A stretch of 64,000 bases of DNA, taken from NCBI GenBank assembly GCA_900470965.1, contig UCCS01000002.1, forward strand, positions 1 to 64,000. Reading direction: 5' to 3'. Made by a program: the position numbers and the translations under genes. Source of the stretch: Hyphomicrobiales bacterium (GTDB lineage Bacteria; Pseudomonadota; Alphaproteobacteria; Rhizobiales; Rhizobiaceae). Below are positions 54,044-62,161 of this stretch, one piece after another; within the stretch, counting starts at the first letter, position 1, and every line of letters begins with the position of its first letter. The notes under the pieces were generated by a model. The model saw only the letters and a list, made by a program, of their open reading frames with translations. It made no database searches and had not been told where the DNA came from.

Positions 54044-54789
54044 TCCTCAGCACAAAATCGCTAGGGGCGGTTTACGGCGCGCGATCTGTCCTCAGAGAGG
54101 TATCGTTGCCTCCATGCCACGGAGGAGAAATCATCGCGCTTATCGGAGCCAACGCGGCCGGCAAGTCAACGCTTCTGCGTCGCATAGCCGGCATCCTTCC
54201 CGGTGCGGGAGAATGTCGGCTGGCGGGCGTTGACGATTGCGAAACGGCGATCGCCTACATGCCGCAGGATCAGGTGAGCGCAGCTGCTTTGACCGTCTTT
54301 GAAGCCGTGCTTTTGGCCCGCAAGCAGACCAGTGGCTGGAAGCTGGCTGATGCAGATCTCCATGAGGTCGAGCGAGCATTGGCCGCCTTGCAAATCGCAA
54401 ATCTTGCCTCTGAATATGTTTCGGAGTTGAGTGGCGGTCAGCGCCAGCTCGTCGCGCTTGCGCAATGCGTTGTCCGCACTCCGACAGTGCTGCTTCTCGA
54501 CGAGCCGACGAGTGCCCTTGATCTCCATCGTCAGTTCGACGTGATGAGGCATGTCAGGTCGCTGGCAAAGGAAAGGGGATTGCTCGTCGTCATCGCGGTG
54601 CATGACCTGAACCTTGCGATGAAGTTTGCCGACAAGATCGCTATTCTTGCGAATGGAACGCTGCACGCTTTCGGCCCGGTCGCCGAAGTGCTGACGCCAG
54701 AAAACCTCGAGACGGCTTTTCGTGTGAAAAGCCGTCTCGAGACATGTTCTCAAGGCAAGCTTCACCTGATCGTCGATGATGCAGTGTGA
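54037..54789 (+). CDS. FecE-type siderophore ABC ATPase
   Basis: The product has 250 residues. Walker A is LIGANAAGKSTLLRR (Ala in place of the usual Gly before the last residues), the Q loop is AYMPQDQ, the signature LSGGQRQLVALAQ, Walker B VLLLDEPTSALD and the switch region VIAVHDLNLA. It overlaps the permease gene by seven bases and ends the operon 30 bp before the convergent receptor gene. A long perfect hairpin lies in its last 30 codons. Confidence 0.92.
   Translation: MVVLSTKSLGAVYGARSVLREVSLPPCHGGEIIALIGANAAGKSTLLRRIAGILPGAGECRLAGVDDCETAIAYMPQDQVSAAALTVFEAVLLARKQTSGWKLADADLHEVERALAALQIANLASEYVSELSGGQRQLVALAQCVVRTPTVLLLDEPTSALDLHRQFDVMRHVRSLAKERGLLVVIAVHDLNLAMKFADKIAILANGTLHAFGPVAEVLTPENLETAFRVKSRLETCSQGKLHLIVDDAV
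54706..54741 (-). terminator. Perfect 16-bp hairpin inside the ATPase gene end, likely terminator of the receptor transcript
   Basis: CTCGAGACGGCTTTT at 54706-54720 and AAAAGCCGTCTCGAG at 54727-54741 are perfectly complementary, and an inner C-G pair leaves a 4-nt loop. On the minus strand the stem is followed by GTTTTC. It lies about 80 bp after the receptor stop, within coding sequence of the opposite strand. Confidence 0.6.
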
Positions 54790-54819
54790 GGCTTGTCTTA
54801 ACTAACGGTGGCGACAACT

Positions 54820-56964
54820 TCAGAAGTCTGTGGTCATCGACACCTTGAAGGTCCGCGGCGCACCTTGGGCGATGGTGCTGAAGCTTGCGACCCCAGACCA
54901 ATAGTCCTTATCGAAGACGTTTTCGACGGAGGCCCGGAAGGTGACGGGCCTCGTTTCGATTTCCGTCTTGTAGCGCGCGCCTAGGTCAAGCCGCGTCCAG
55001 GAAGGGATTTTGAGCGTGTTCGTCGTATTGATATACTGTTCGCCGGTGTGAATGACATTGGCCGTCAGCGTCAGGCCTTCGAGGAAAGACGCATCCCATT
55101 CCGCCCCGATGTTCGCCTGGATCTTCGGTACGCCGATCGGGCGCTTGCCACGGGTCGCAGCGCTCGAGGTATTCGTCAGTTCGCCATCCATCAGCACCAA
55201 GCCGCCAAGCAAGCGCAGATCGTCCGTGACTTCGCCAAATACGTTGAACTCAACGCCGCGATTGCGCTGTTCCCCGCCAGCGGTAAAGAGCTGACCGCCG
55301 CCGGCTGGCTCCAACTGGCCGAAGGGCTTTTCGATCTGAAATGCGCTGACGGTCATGGCAATCTGTCCAAGGTCGATTTTGGTGCCGATCTCGTATTGTG
55401 TCGTCTTGTATGGAGCGAGCGTTTCGCCCGCATTGATGGCCGTGGTGGGAGCAGTATCACCTATGCTCAACCCTTGCGCGTAGTTGGCATAGAAGGAAAC
55501 CTCGTCCCAGGGGCGGACGACGAGGCCAACAAGCGGCGTGACGGCGTCCTCATCCGAAGACGACGAGACCGCACCCGTTGTTGCATTGAAGTTCCTAGAG
55601 TCGATTTGCTGGAAGCGCCCGCCAAGCGTGAGCTGTACGCGCTCGTCGAGCATCGACAAGGTGTCCGACAGCCCGATACCGGACAGCCTGGCTTCCGAGA
55701 CCTTCGGCACTGAGCTGGGATTGGCGACGAGCTGCTCGATACGACGGACGGGGTCGTACATATTGCTCAGCTGAGCGGTGCCTGAAACGATCGCACGATC
55801 GAGCTTCTGGTGGAGATAGCTCGCCTGCAGGGTCATTGTGTGGGAGATCGGCCCCGTGTCAAACTCGGTGCGGATACCCGTTTCTGCCGTAAGTCTGTCG
55901 ACATCGAACACCGCATTCTGTGGCGTGATACTGACGTCGCCGGCCGAGTTCAGGATCGTGGGCAGACCAAAAAGGCGATGCACGTGAGAATTGCCGCCAC
56001 CCACGGCGCCAAACCAGGTGATATCGTCGGTCAGATCATATTCGACCCTGCCCAGGACCGAGCGGTCCGCGCTCTTCGACCACTCCCACGGCTCCTGAAC
56101 ATTGAGCGATCCGTCAGGTGCGCTCGGCACGATCAAACCGGTGGTTTGAAAGAAGGGACGCTGCGGCGCGTCAAAAGTTTCGCGCTGTCCGATCACGTCG
56201 AGTGTGGCTCGAAGATTGTCCCCTTGATAATCGAGAGCCAAGGCTCCAACGTAAAAGTCCCGTGTCTGATCATCAATCGGCGTGTCACCACCGTGGACAC
56301 TGCCGTTCAAACGAATGCCAAATTGCCGTTCGTCGCCGAACCGCCGCGAGACGTCGACATGAACACCGCCCTGAAAGTCGGAAGCGTAATCTGTCGTCAG
56401 CCGCGTCAAATCCTCATCGAGCGCACGCTTGGGAACGATGTTGATGGTGCCTCCCACGGCGCTGTTGGGAGAGATACCGTAAAGGAAGGCGGTCGGACCC
56501 TTTAGCACCTCGACCCGCTCCGCATAGTCGGTGAAGACCCGGTAGGTAGGGGCGATGCCGTATACGCCATCAAATGCGATTTCGCCGGCGTTGCCTTCGC
56601 CGACTGGAAAGCCGCGGATGTAGAAGGAGTCCAGCAACCCCCCTGAGGAGTGGGTGTTTCTCACAGACGGATCGTTGTCCATCACCTGGCCCACGGTCTG
56701 GGCACCCTGGTCTTCGATCGTCTGGGACGTATACCCCGTCACATTAAATGGGGTCTCCATGAAATCCCGGTTTCCCAGGAGGCCCAATCGGGCACCCTTC
56801 GCGACCTGGCCGCCTGCATATTCTTCCGGCAGGGTTCCGATCGTGGACGTGGCGCCTTTCTTCGCGGTAATCACTATTGGTGCCAATTGCGTGGCACTCT
56901 GTCCGTATGCGGCACCGTTTGCCACAGCGGTCGCCACTACTGTGCACCCCAACATAAACCTCAT
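54820..56964 (-). CDS. TonB-dependent siderophore receptor
   Basis: The product has 714 residues. A signal peptide ends near residue 21 (GAAYGQS), a TonB box-like APIVITA follows, then the plug domain (SFYIRGFPVGEG, RVEVLKGPTAFLYG, GGTINIVPKRA) and a 22-strand-type barrel ending RTFKVSMTTDF with terminal Phe. There is no FecA-type signalling extension. It imports the ferric siderophore across the outer membrane. AGGGGA precedes ATG 56964. It is convergent with the siderophore operon and shares its promoter motif. Confidence 0.93.
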   Translation of the reverse strand: MRFMLGCTVVATAVANGAAYGQSATQLAPIVITAKKGATSTIGTLPEEYAGGQVAKGARLGLLGNRDFMETPFNVTGYTSQTIEDQGAQTVGQVMDNDPSVRNTHSSGGLLDSFYIRGFPVGEGNAGEIAFDGVYGIAPTYRVFTDYAERVEVLKGPTAFLYGISPNSAVGGTINIVPKRALDEDLTRLTTDYASDFQGGVHVDVSRRFGDERQFGIRLNGSVHGGDTPIDDQTRDFYVGALALDYQGDNLRATLDVIGQRETFDAPQRPFFQTTGLIVPSAPDGSLNVQEPWEWSKSADRSVLGRVEYDLTDDITWFGAVGGGNSHVHRLFGLPTILNSAGDVSITPQNAVFDVDRLTAETGIRTEFDTGPISHTMTLQASYLHQKLDRAIVSGTAQLSNMYDPVRRIEQLVANPSSVPKVSEARLSGIGLSDTLSMLDERVQLTLGGRFQQIDSRNFNATTGAVSSSSDEDAVTPLVGLVVRPWDEVSFYANYAQGLSIGDTAPTTAINAGETLAPYKTTQYEIGTKIDLGQIAMTVSAFQIEKPFGQLEPAGGGQLFTAGGEQRNRGVEFNVFGEVTDDLRLLGGLVLMDGELTNTSSAATRGKRPIGVPKIQANIGAEWDASFLEGLTLTANVIHTGEQYINTTNTLKIPSWTRLDLGARYKTEIETRPVTFRASVENVFDKDYWSGVASFSTIAQGAPRTFKVSMTTDF

Positions 56965-57036
56965 GTAAAAATCCCCTAAACAGTCGTCACCTGGTCCCGT
57001 GAACCGCGACCATCAGCACAAAAGCGCTAAATAACA

Positions 57037-57051
57037 TGATAAAAAATGTCA
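57037..57051 (-). promoter_or_regulatory. Iron-responsive (IRO/RirA-type) operator of the receptor
   Basis: TGA-N9-TCA at 57037-57051 lies in ATAACATGA-N9-TCAAG and overlaps a TTGACA -35 box reading toward the receptor (57047-57052). The same extended motif is upstream of the biosynthesis operon at 44701-44727. Confidence 0.65.
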
Positions 57052-57244
57052 AGATTTGTAGGACGTAGATGTGGTTGAAACCACGGCACTGGAAGAGTTG
57101 TCATGGGCATCGTTGTCTTTGGCGTCGCCTTGATTGTCTCTGCCGCCCAGACGCTTGATCGCAAGACGCTGTCGATCATCAAATGATTGCTCAGTTCGCG
57201 TCAGAGTAAGTTTCCCCTCGGAGATCCTCCCATCCGCCACCTGC

Positions 57245-57811
57245 GGTGGCATCGCGCTGACGGCGGTGCGGGGCATCGAGCGCTCGGTCCGGCTTTTTGC
57301 CACCTACGGGACGGCCGTGGTCGTTCTGCTCATTGCGCTTCTGACCTGCGTCGGCCTGATGCGGGGTCGTTTCGGGCTTGCTTTGCGCGCGATGAAGGAT
57401 AGTCCGCTGGCAGCGGAAGCGATGGGCGTGTCGGTCCGCAGGACGCAGACCTACGTGCTCTTGATCGCAGCCGCAGTCGGCGGTGCGGCCGGGGCGTGCT
57501 ATTACATGGTCACCTTGCAGGTAAGCCCCACGGCGGGCTTTTCCATGAACTGGATGGCGATCATCCTCTTCGCGGTGATCATCGGCGGGATCGGAACGCT
57601 GGAAGGCCCGATTGTCGGCGTGGAGGTCTATTTCCTTCTGCGCGAAACCATGGGCAATATCGGCTCGCTCTATTTCATCATCCTCGGCCTGCTGGCGATC
57701 GGCGTCACACTGTTCGTTCCGGGCGGCGCCTGGGGGCTCCTGAAATCGGTGATCGGGATCGACCTCCTGCCCATTCTCCAGAAGATGCGGGAGGCGGGGC
57801 AGGGTACCTGA
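57245..57811 (+). pseudogene. Branched-chain amino-acid ABC permease (LivM) C-terminal remnant
   Basis: From 57245 the frame reads GGIALTAVRGIERSVRLFAT, then RFGLALRAMKDSPLAAEAMGV and GGIGTLEGPIVGVEVYFLLR, the C-terminal half of LivM. About the first 150 residues of a normal LivM are missing and no start or ribosome site is present. No livH, livG or livF lies near. It marks a recombination edge beside the siderophore locus. Confidence 0.75.
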
Positions 57812-57857
57812 CGCCTGCACCCCCGATATTAGTCACGGCAATGATGGCCGCAAAAGA

Positions 57858-57885
57858 AACGCGATTGGCCAGCTAACATCGCGTT
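57858..57885. promoter_or_regulatory. Inverted repeat AACGCGAT-N12-ATCGCGTT upstream of the sugar operon
   Basis: Perfect 8-bp arms at 57858-57865 and 57878-57885 lie about 95 bp before the binding-protein gene. They suit a LacI- or GntR-type sugar repressor, although no such gene is in the window. Confidence 0.5.
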
Positions 57886-57979
57886 CTCTAGCCTTTCTCA
57901 CAATAGCCCAAGGCATATTCATGCTTCGGCGGTTTCTCGCCGAGGACAGGCGCTGATCTTATTGAGAGGGAGGAATTTC

Positions 57980-59215
57980 ATGCGTGTCATCCACAAGGCG
58001 TTGGCAAGCGGCGCAGCAGTGGCAATCTGCGCTACCATGTCGGGCGTGGCCCAGGCGCAGCCTACGGAAGTCATTCACTGGTGGACGTCCAAGGCTGAAT
58101 CGGCCGGCATCAAAGTGATTGCCGACGCGTTCAACCAGAGCGGCGGCGAGTGGAAGGACGAGGCCGTTGCGGGCAGCAGTGCGGCAAAGACGGCTGCGAT
58201 CAACCGGATCGTCGGAGGCAATGCGCCGGATGCGGCCCAGTTCAGCATGGGCGCGGACATCAACAATCTCGTTGAAAGCGGGCTGCTTGCCAATCTCGAC
58301 GCGGTGGCTGATGCCGGCAACTGGTCGAAGGTGATCCCGCCGTCCGTCATGAGCGCGATCAGCCGCGACGGGCATATCTATGCCGTCCCGGTCCAGCTTC
58401 AGGCGACCAATTTCCTCTTCGCCTCCAAGGCAGCGCTCGACAAGGTCGGCGCGACCATGCCGAAGACCTGGGACGAGTTTTTCGCAACCGGCGACAAGCT
58501 GCGCGCGGCCGGCATCGTGCCTTATGCGCAGGCCGGCGACCGCGATGTCTGGTTCATGAACACCTTTGCCGCCGTTCTGGCCTCGGTCAGTGGCGTGGAG
58601 GGCTGGAAGCAGTTTACCGGGCCGAAGGGAGCCGATTATGTCCGCTCCGACGCCTTCAAGCCGGTGGCCGAGATTCTCGCCAAGCTGCCAAAATATGCCG
58701 ATGGCGGCGTATCGGGCCGCCAGTGGAACGTCACGAGCCAGATGATCCTCAAGGGCGAGGCCGGCTTCTTCATCATGGGTGGCTGGGCCATCGGCGAAAT
58801 CGTCGCGGCCGGCAAGAAGCCGGGCGAAGACGTGCTCTGCTCGATCGGTCCGAACAATGCGCCGGCCGTCGTCAATGGGGACGTCTGGGCCATGCCTGTC
58901 AAGGGCGGCAGCCTGACCGAGGCGCAGAAGAAGCTTGCCGAACTGACGACCTCGGTCGACGTTCAGTCTAAGTTCACGACCGCCATGGGTTCGCTGCCGA
59001 TCCGCAGCGGCGTCGATGCCTCGGGCTACAATGCCTGCGCCGCAGCCGGCGCCAGCGCCATCGAAAAGGGCAATTCCGTATCGGCGCTGATGATCCCCTT
59101 CTCGCCGGAAAAGGTCGGCGCCCTGGGGGCGGAACTCAAGGTTCTCTGGGCGAAGCCCGACGCGAAGCCGGATGACTACGTGAAGGCGGTCGCCGGTGTC
59201 CTTGAAAAATACTGA
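57980..59215 (+). CDS. Sugar ABC transporter substrate-binding protein (GtsA-like, CUT1)
   Basis: The product has 411 residues from ATG 57980 (GGGAGGAATTTC upstream). The signal peptide ends at AQAQ near residue 26. TEVIHWWTSKAESAGIKVIA and AVAGSSAAKTAAINRIVGGN resemble the glucose/mannose-binding GtsA group. It captures a mono- or disaccharide in the periplasm for the permeases downstream. Confidence 0.9.
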   Translation: MRVIHKALASGAAVAICATMSGVAQAQPTEVIHWWTSKAESAGIKVIADAFNQSGGEWKDEAVAGSSAAKTAAINRIVGGNAPDAAQFSMGADINNLVESGLLANLDAVADAGNWSKVIPPSVMSAISRDGHIYAVPVQLQATNFLFASKAALDKVGATMPKTWDEFFATGDKLRAAGIVPYAQAGDRDVWFMNTFAAVLASVSGVEGWKQFTGPKGADYVRSDAFKPVAEILAKLPKYADGGVSGRQWNVTSQMILKGEAGFFIMGGWAIGEIVAAGKKPGEDVLCSIGPNNAPAVVNGDVWAMPVKGGSLTEAQKKLAELTTSVDVQSKFTTAMGSLPIRSGVDASGYNACAAAGASAIEKGNSVSALMIPFSPEKVGALGAELKVLWAKPDAKPDDYVKAVAGVLEKY

Positions 59216-59286
59216 TCTGCACAACCCTTGCCGACCGGCACTGCCGGTCGGCTCCATTATCGTCAGCATCATCCGGGGTTAGAACA

Positions 59287-60171
59287 ATGCGTGGGCTTTG
59301 GCGCGGAAGGTTGCAGGTCTCTCTGGCCATGCTTCCGGCTTGGATCGTCGTGATCGGCGTCTTCATCGGCGCGATGATCTGGACCTTTGTCATCTCGATG
59401 ACGAATTCCAGGCTGATCCCGATCTATAAATTCAATTTCTTCGACCAGTATGTGCGGCTGATGAACCAGGACGCCTGGCTGGTCTCCGCCGGAAATCTCG
59501 TCGTTTTCGGCGTGCTCTTCATCGTCGTCTGCCTCGTTCTCGGCTTCCTGATGGCCATCATGATGGACCAGAGGATCCGGGCCGAAAGCCTGTTCCGCAC
59601 GATCTTCCTTTATCCCTATGCCATGTCCTTCGTCGTCACCGGCCTTGTCTGGCAATGGGTTCTGAACCCGACCTTCGGCATTCAGGCGACCGTGCGCGGC
59701 TGGGGCTTCGACAGTTTCGTCTTTGACTGGATCGTCCGGCCGGACCGCGCCATTTTCGTGCTGGTTCTGGCCGCCGTCTGGCAGGGCAGTGGGCTTGTCA
59801 TGGCGATCCTGCTTGCCGGTTTGCGCGGCGTTGACGAGGACCTCTGGAAGGCCACGAAGGTGGACGGCATCGCCAAATGGCGTGTCTATACCTCGATCAT
59901 CCTGCCGATCATCGCGCCGATGGCGGCAACCGCGACGGTTCTGCTCTCCGTTTCCGTCGTCAAGGCCTACGACCTTGTCGTGGCGCTGACCGGGGGCGGG
60001 CCCGGCAATGCGACCGAAGTGCCGGCCAAGTTCGTCATGGAAAACCTGTTCGAGCGTCAGAACGTGGCGCTAGCCAATGCGGGCGCGATCATGATGCTCG
60101 CCGCCGTCGTTATCATCGCCACGCCCATCTACTATGCGCGCCGCATCATGGCGCAGAAAGCGGCAGGCTGA
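59287..60171 (+). CDS. Sugar ABC transporter permease 1 (MalF/GtsB class)
   Basis: The product has 294 residues with six membrane helices. The EAA loop is EDLWKATKVDGIAKWRVYTS followed by IILPIIAPM. It pairs with the next permease in a CUT1 importer. The gene gap is three bases. Confidence 0.92.
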   Translation: MRGLWRGRLQVSLAMLPAWIVVIGVFIGAMIWTFVISMTNSRLIPIYKFNFFDQYVRLMNQDAWLVSAGNLVVFGVLFIVVCLVLGFLMAIMMDQRIRAESLFRTIFLYPYAMSFVVTGLVWQWVLNPTFGIQATVRGWGFDSFVFDWIVRPDRAIFVLVLAAVWQGSGLVMAILLAGLRGVDEDLWKATKVDGIAKWRVYTSIILPIIAPMAATATVLLSVSVVKAYDLVVALTGGGPGNATEVPAKFVMENLFERQNVALANAGAIMMLAAVVIIATPIYYARRIMAQKAAG

Positions 60172-60174
60172 GCC

Positions 60175-61038
60175 ATGGCGCATCGTGCCGAGAAAAACAT
60201 CGCCCGGATCGGTATCTACGCCTTTCTCGTGATCATGGCGGCCTTCTTCCTGATGCCGCTCTACGTGATGGTTGCGACTTCATTGAAAACCATGGATGAA
60301 GTGCGCGGATCATCCATCTTCGCCTTTCCGTTACGCCCGACACTCGAGGCGTGGAAGACGGCCTGGAGTTCGGCCTGCACGGGCCTCACCTGCTCCGGCG
60401 TTTCGGTCGGCTTCTTCAATTCACTGAAGATCATGATCCCCTCGACCTTCCTGTCGATCCTGCTCGGCGCGGTGACGGGCTATGCGCTCTCCTTCTGGCG
60501 GCCGAAAGGGGCGGGCGTCATCTTTGCCGTGCTCGTCGTTGCAGCCTTCATCCCCTATCAGGTCTTCATCTATCCGCTGGTCCGCGTTCTCTCGCAGGCT
60601 GGGCTTTACAACAGCCTCGGCGGCATCATCATGGTGCATGTCATCTTCGGCCTGCCGGTCATGGTGCTGATGTTCCGCAACTATTACGCCGGCTTGCCGC
60701 GCGATCTGTTCAGCGCAGCGCGCGTCGATGGCGGCGGGTTCTGGGATATTTTCTTCCGGCTCATGCTGCCGCTCTCTCCGCCGATCCTGATCGTCGCGGT
60801 GATCCTGCAATCCACCCATATCTGGAACGACTTCCTGTTCGGCCTGGTCTTTGCCGGCTCGGACAACCGGCCGATGACGGTGCTGCTTAACAATATCGTC
60901 AACACGACGCAGGGCGAGAAGGCCTACAATGTCGACATGGCCGCCACCATCCTGACAGCCCTCGTTCCTCTCGTAATCTACCTCGCATCCGGACGCTGGT
61001 TCGTCCGCGGCATTGCCGCCGGTGCAGTGAAGGGATAA
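60175..61038 (+). CDS. Sugar ABC transporter permease 2 (MalG/GtsC class)
   Basis: The product has 287 residues. The EAA loop reads RDLFSAARVDGGGFWDIFFR followed by LMLPLSPP, and NDFLFGLVFAG precedes the last helices, as in MalG-class subunits. It lies three bases after permease 1. Confidence 0.92.
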   Translation: MAHRAEKNIARIGIYAFLVIMAAFFLMPLYVMVATSLKTMDEVRGSSIFAFPLRPTLEAWKTAWSSACTGLTCSGVSVGFFNSLKIMIPSTFLSILLGAVTGYALSFWRPKGAGVIFAVLVVAAFIPYQVFIYPLVRVLSQAGLYNSLGGIIMVHVIFGLPVMVLMFRNYYAGLPRDLFSAARVDGGGFWDIFFRLMLPLSPPILIVAVILQSTHIWNDFLFGLVFAGSDNRPMTVLLNNIVNTTQGEKAYNVDMAATILTALVPLVIYLASGRWFVRGIAAGAVKG

Positions 61039-61041
61039 TTG

Positions 61042-62133
61042 ATGACTGCTGTTTCAATCCAAGACCTCGAAATCCAGTTCGGCTCCGTCAAGGTTCTCGA
61101 AAGCCTCAATCTCGATATAGCGAGCGGCGAGTTCATCGTGCTTCTCGGCTCGTCTGGTTGCGGAAAGTCGACACTGCTCAACTCCATTGCCGGCCTCATC
61201 GATGTGCATGGCGGCAAGATCATGATTGGCAACAGGGAGATGACGCATGCCGAGCCGAAGGATCGGGGTATCGGTATGGTCTTTCAGTCTTATGCGCTCT
61301 ATCCGCAGACGACCGTCGAGGGGAACCTGACCTTCGGCCTGCGCATGGCGAAACTGCCGAAGGACGAGATAGAGCGCCGCGTGGCGAAGGTCTCGGACAT
61401 GCTCCAGATCAAGCCTTTTCTGAAGCGCCGCCCGGCCGCCCTTTCCGGCGGCCAGCGCCAGCGTGTGGCGATCGGCCGGGCGCTGGTGCGCGATGCCGAT
61501 GTCTATCTCTTCGATGAGCCGCTTTCCAATCTCGATGCCAAGCTGCGGGCCGAACTGCGCGTGGAACTCAAGACGCTGCACGAGGATATCGGCAAGACGA
61601 TGATCTATGTGACGCATGATCAGGTCGAGGCGATGACGCTCGCGACCCGTATCGCTGTGATGCAGAACGGCGTCATCCAGCAGCTCGCCTCGCCGGAGGA
61701 AATCTATAACCGTCCGGTCAATCTCTTTGTTGCCGACTTCATTGGTTCGCCGGCTATGAATTTCCTCTCGGGCACGATCACGCCGCAAGGCGAACGGGTC
61801 GAGTTCAAGCTGAAGGACGGCCATGCACTCGATGTCAGCCCTTATCCCTTCGCGAGACGACCGGCAGCGCCGATGGAGGCCATTCTCGGCATCCGTCCGG
61901 AGCATCTGGCAATTTCGCCGCGCGAGAGCCTCCTGCCGCTCGACATGGTGGTCAATGTCATCGAGACAATGGGTGCGGATACGGTCATTTGGGGCACTTG
62001 TCGTTCCGAGAAAATCTCGGTGCGGGTGAACAGCGAACTCAAGCTCAACCCGGCGCGCGGCAGCACGCTGAAGCTCGGCTTCTCGCTCGGCAGCGCTTCG
62101 CTCTTCTCTGCCGCCGAAGGCGTGCGGCTTTGA
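61042..62133 (+). CDS. Sugar ABC transporter ATPase (MalK/UgpC class)
   Basis: The product has 363 residues from ATG 61042 (AAGGGA upstream). Walker A is LGSSGCGKSTLL, Q loop VFQSYALYPQTT, signature LSGGQRQRVAIGRALV, Walker B VYLFDEPLSNLD and switch VTHDQVEA. A C-terminal regulatory TOBE/OB domain follows from about residue 240 (GSPAMNFLSGTI). Confidence 0.93.
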   Translation: MTAVSIQDLEIQFGSVKVLESLNLDIASGEFIVLLGSSGCGKSTLLNSIAGLIDVHGGKIMIGNREMTHAEPKDRGIGMVFQSYALYPQTTVEGNLTFGLRMAKLPKDEIERRVAKVSDMLQIKPFLKRRPAALSGGQRQRVAIGRALVRDADVYLFDEPLSNLDAKLRAELRVELKTLHEDIGKTMIYVTHDQVEAMTLATRIAVMQNGVIQQLASPEEIYNRPVNLFVADFIGSPAMNFLSGTITPQGERVEFKLKDGHALDVSPYPFARRPAAPMEAILGIRPEHLAISPRESLLPLDMVVNVIETMGADTVIWGTCRSEKISVRVNSELKLNPARGSTLKLGFSLGSASLFSAAEGVRL

Positions 62134-62161
62134 ATTTCATAAATATGGGTCGTGAGGCGAA

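Noticed and set aside
57924-57945. Hairpin CTTCGGCG/CGCCGAGG before the sugar operon as a terminator
   Set aside because: It includes a G-T pair and has no T run, so it is more likely chance or part of the leader.
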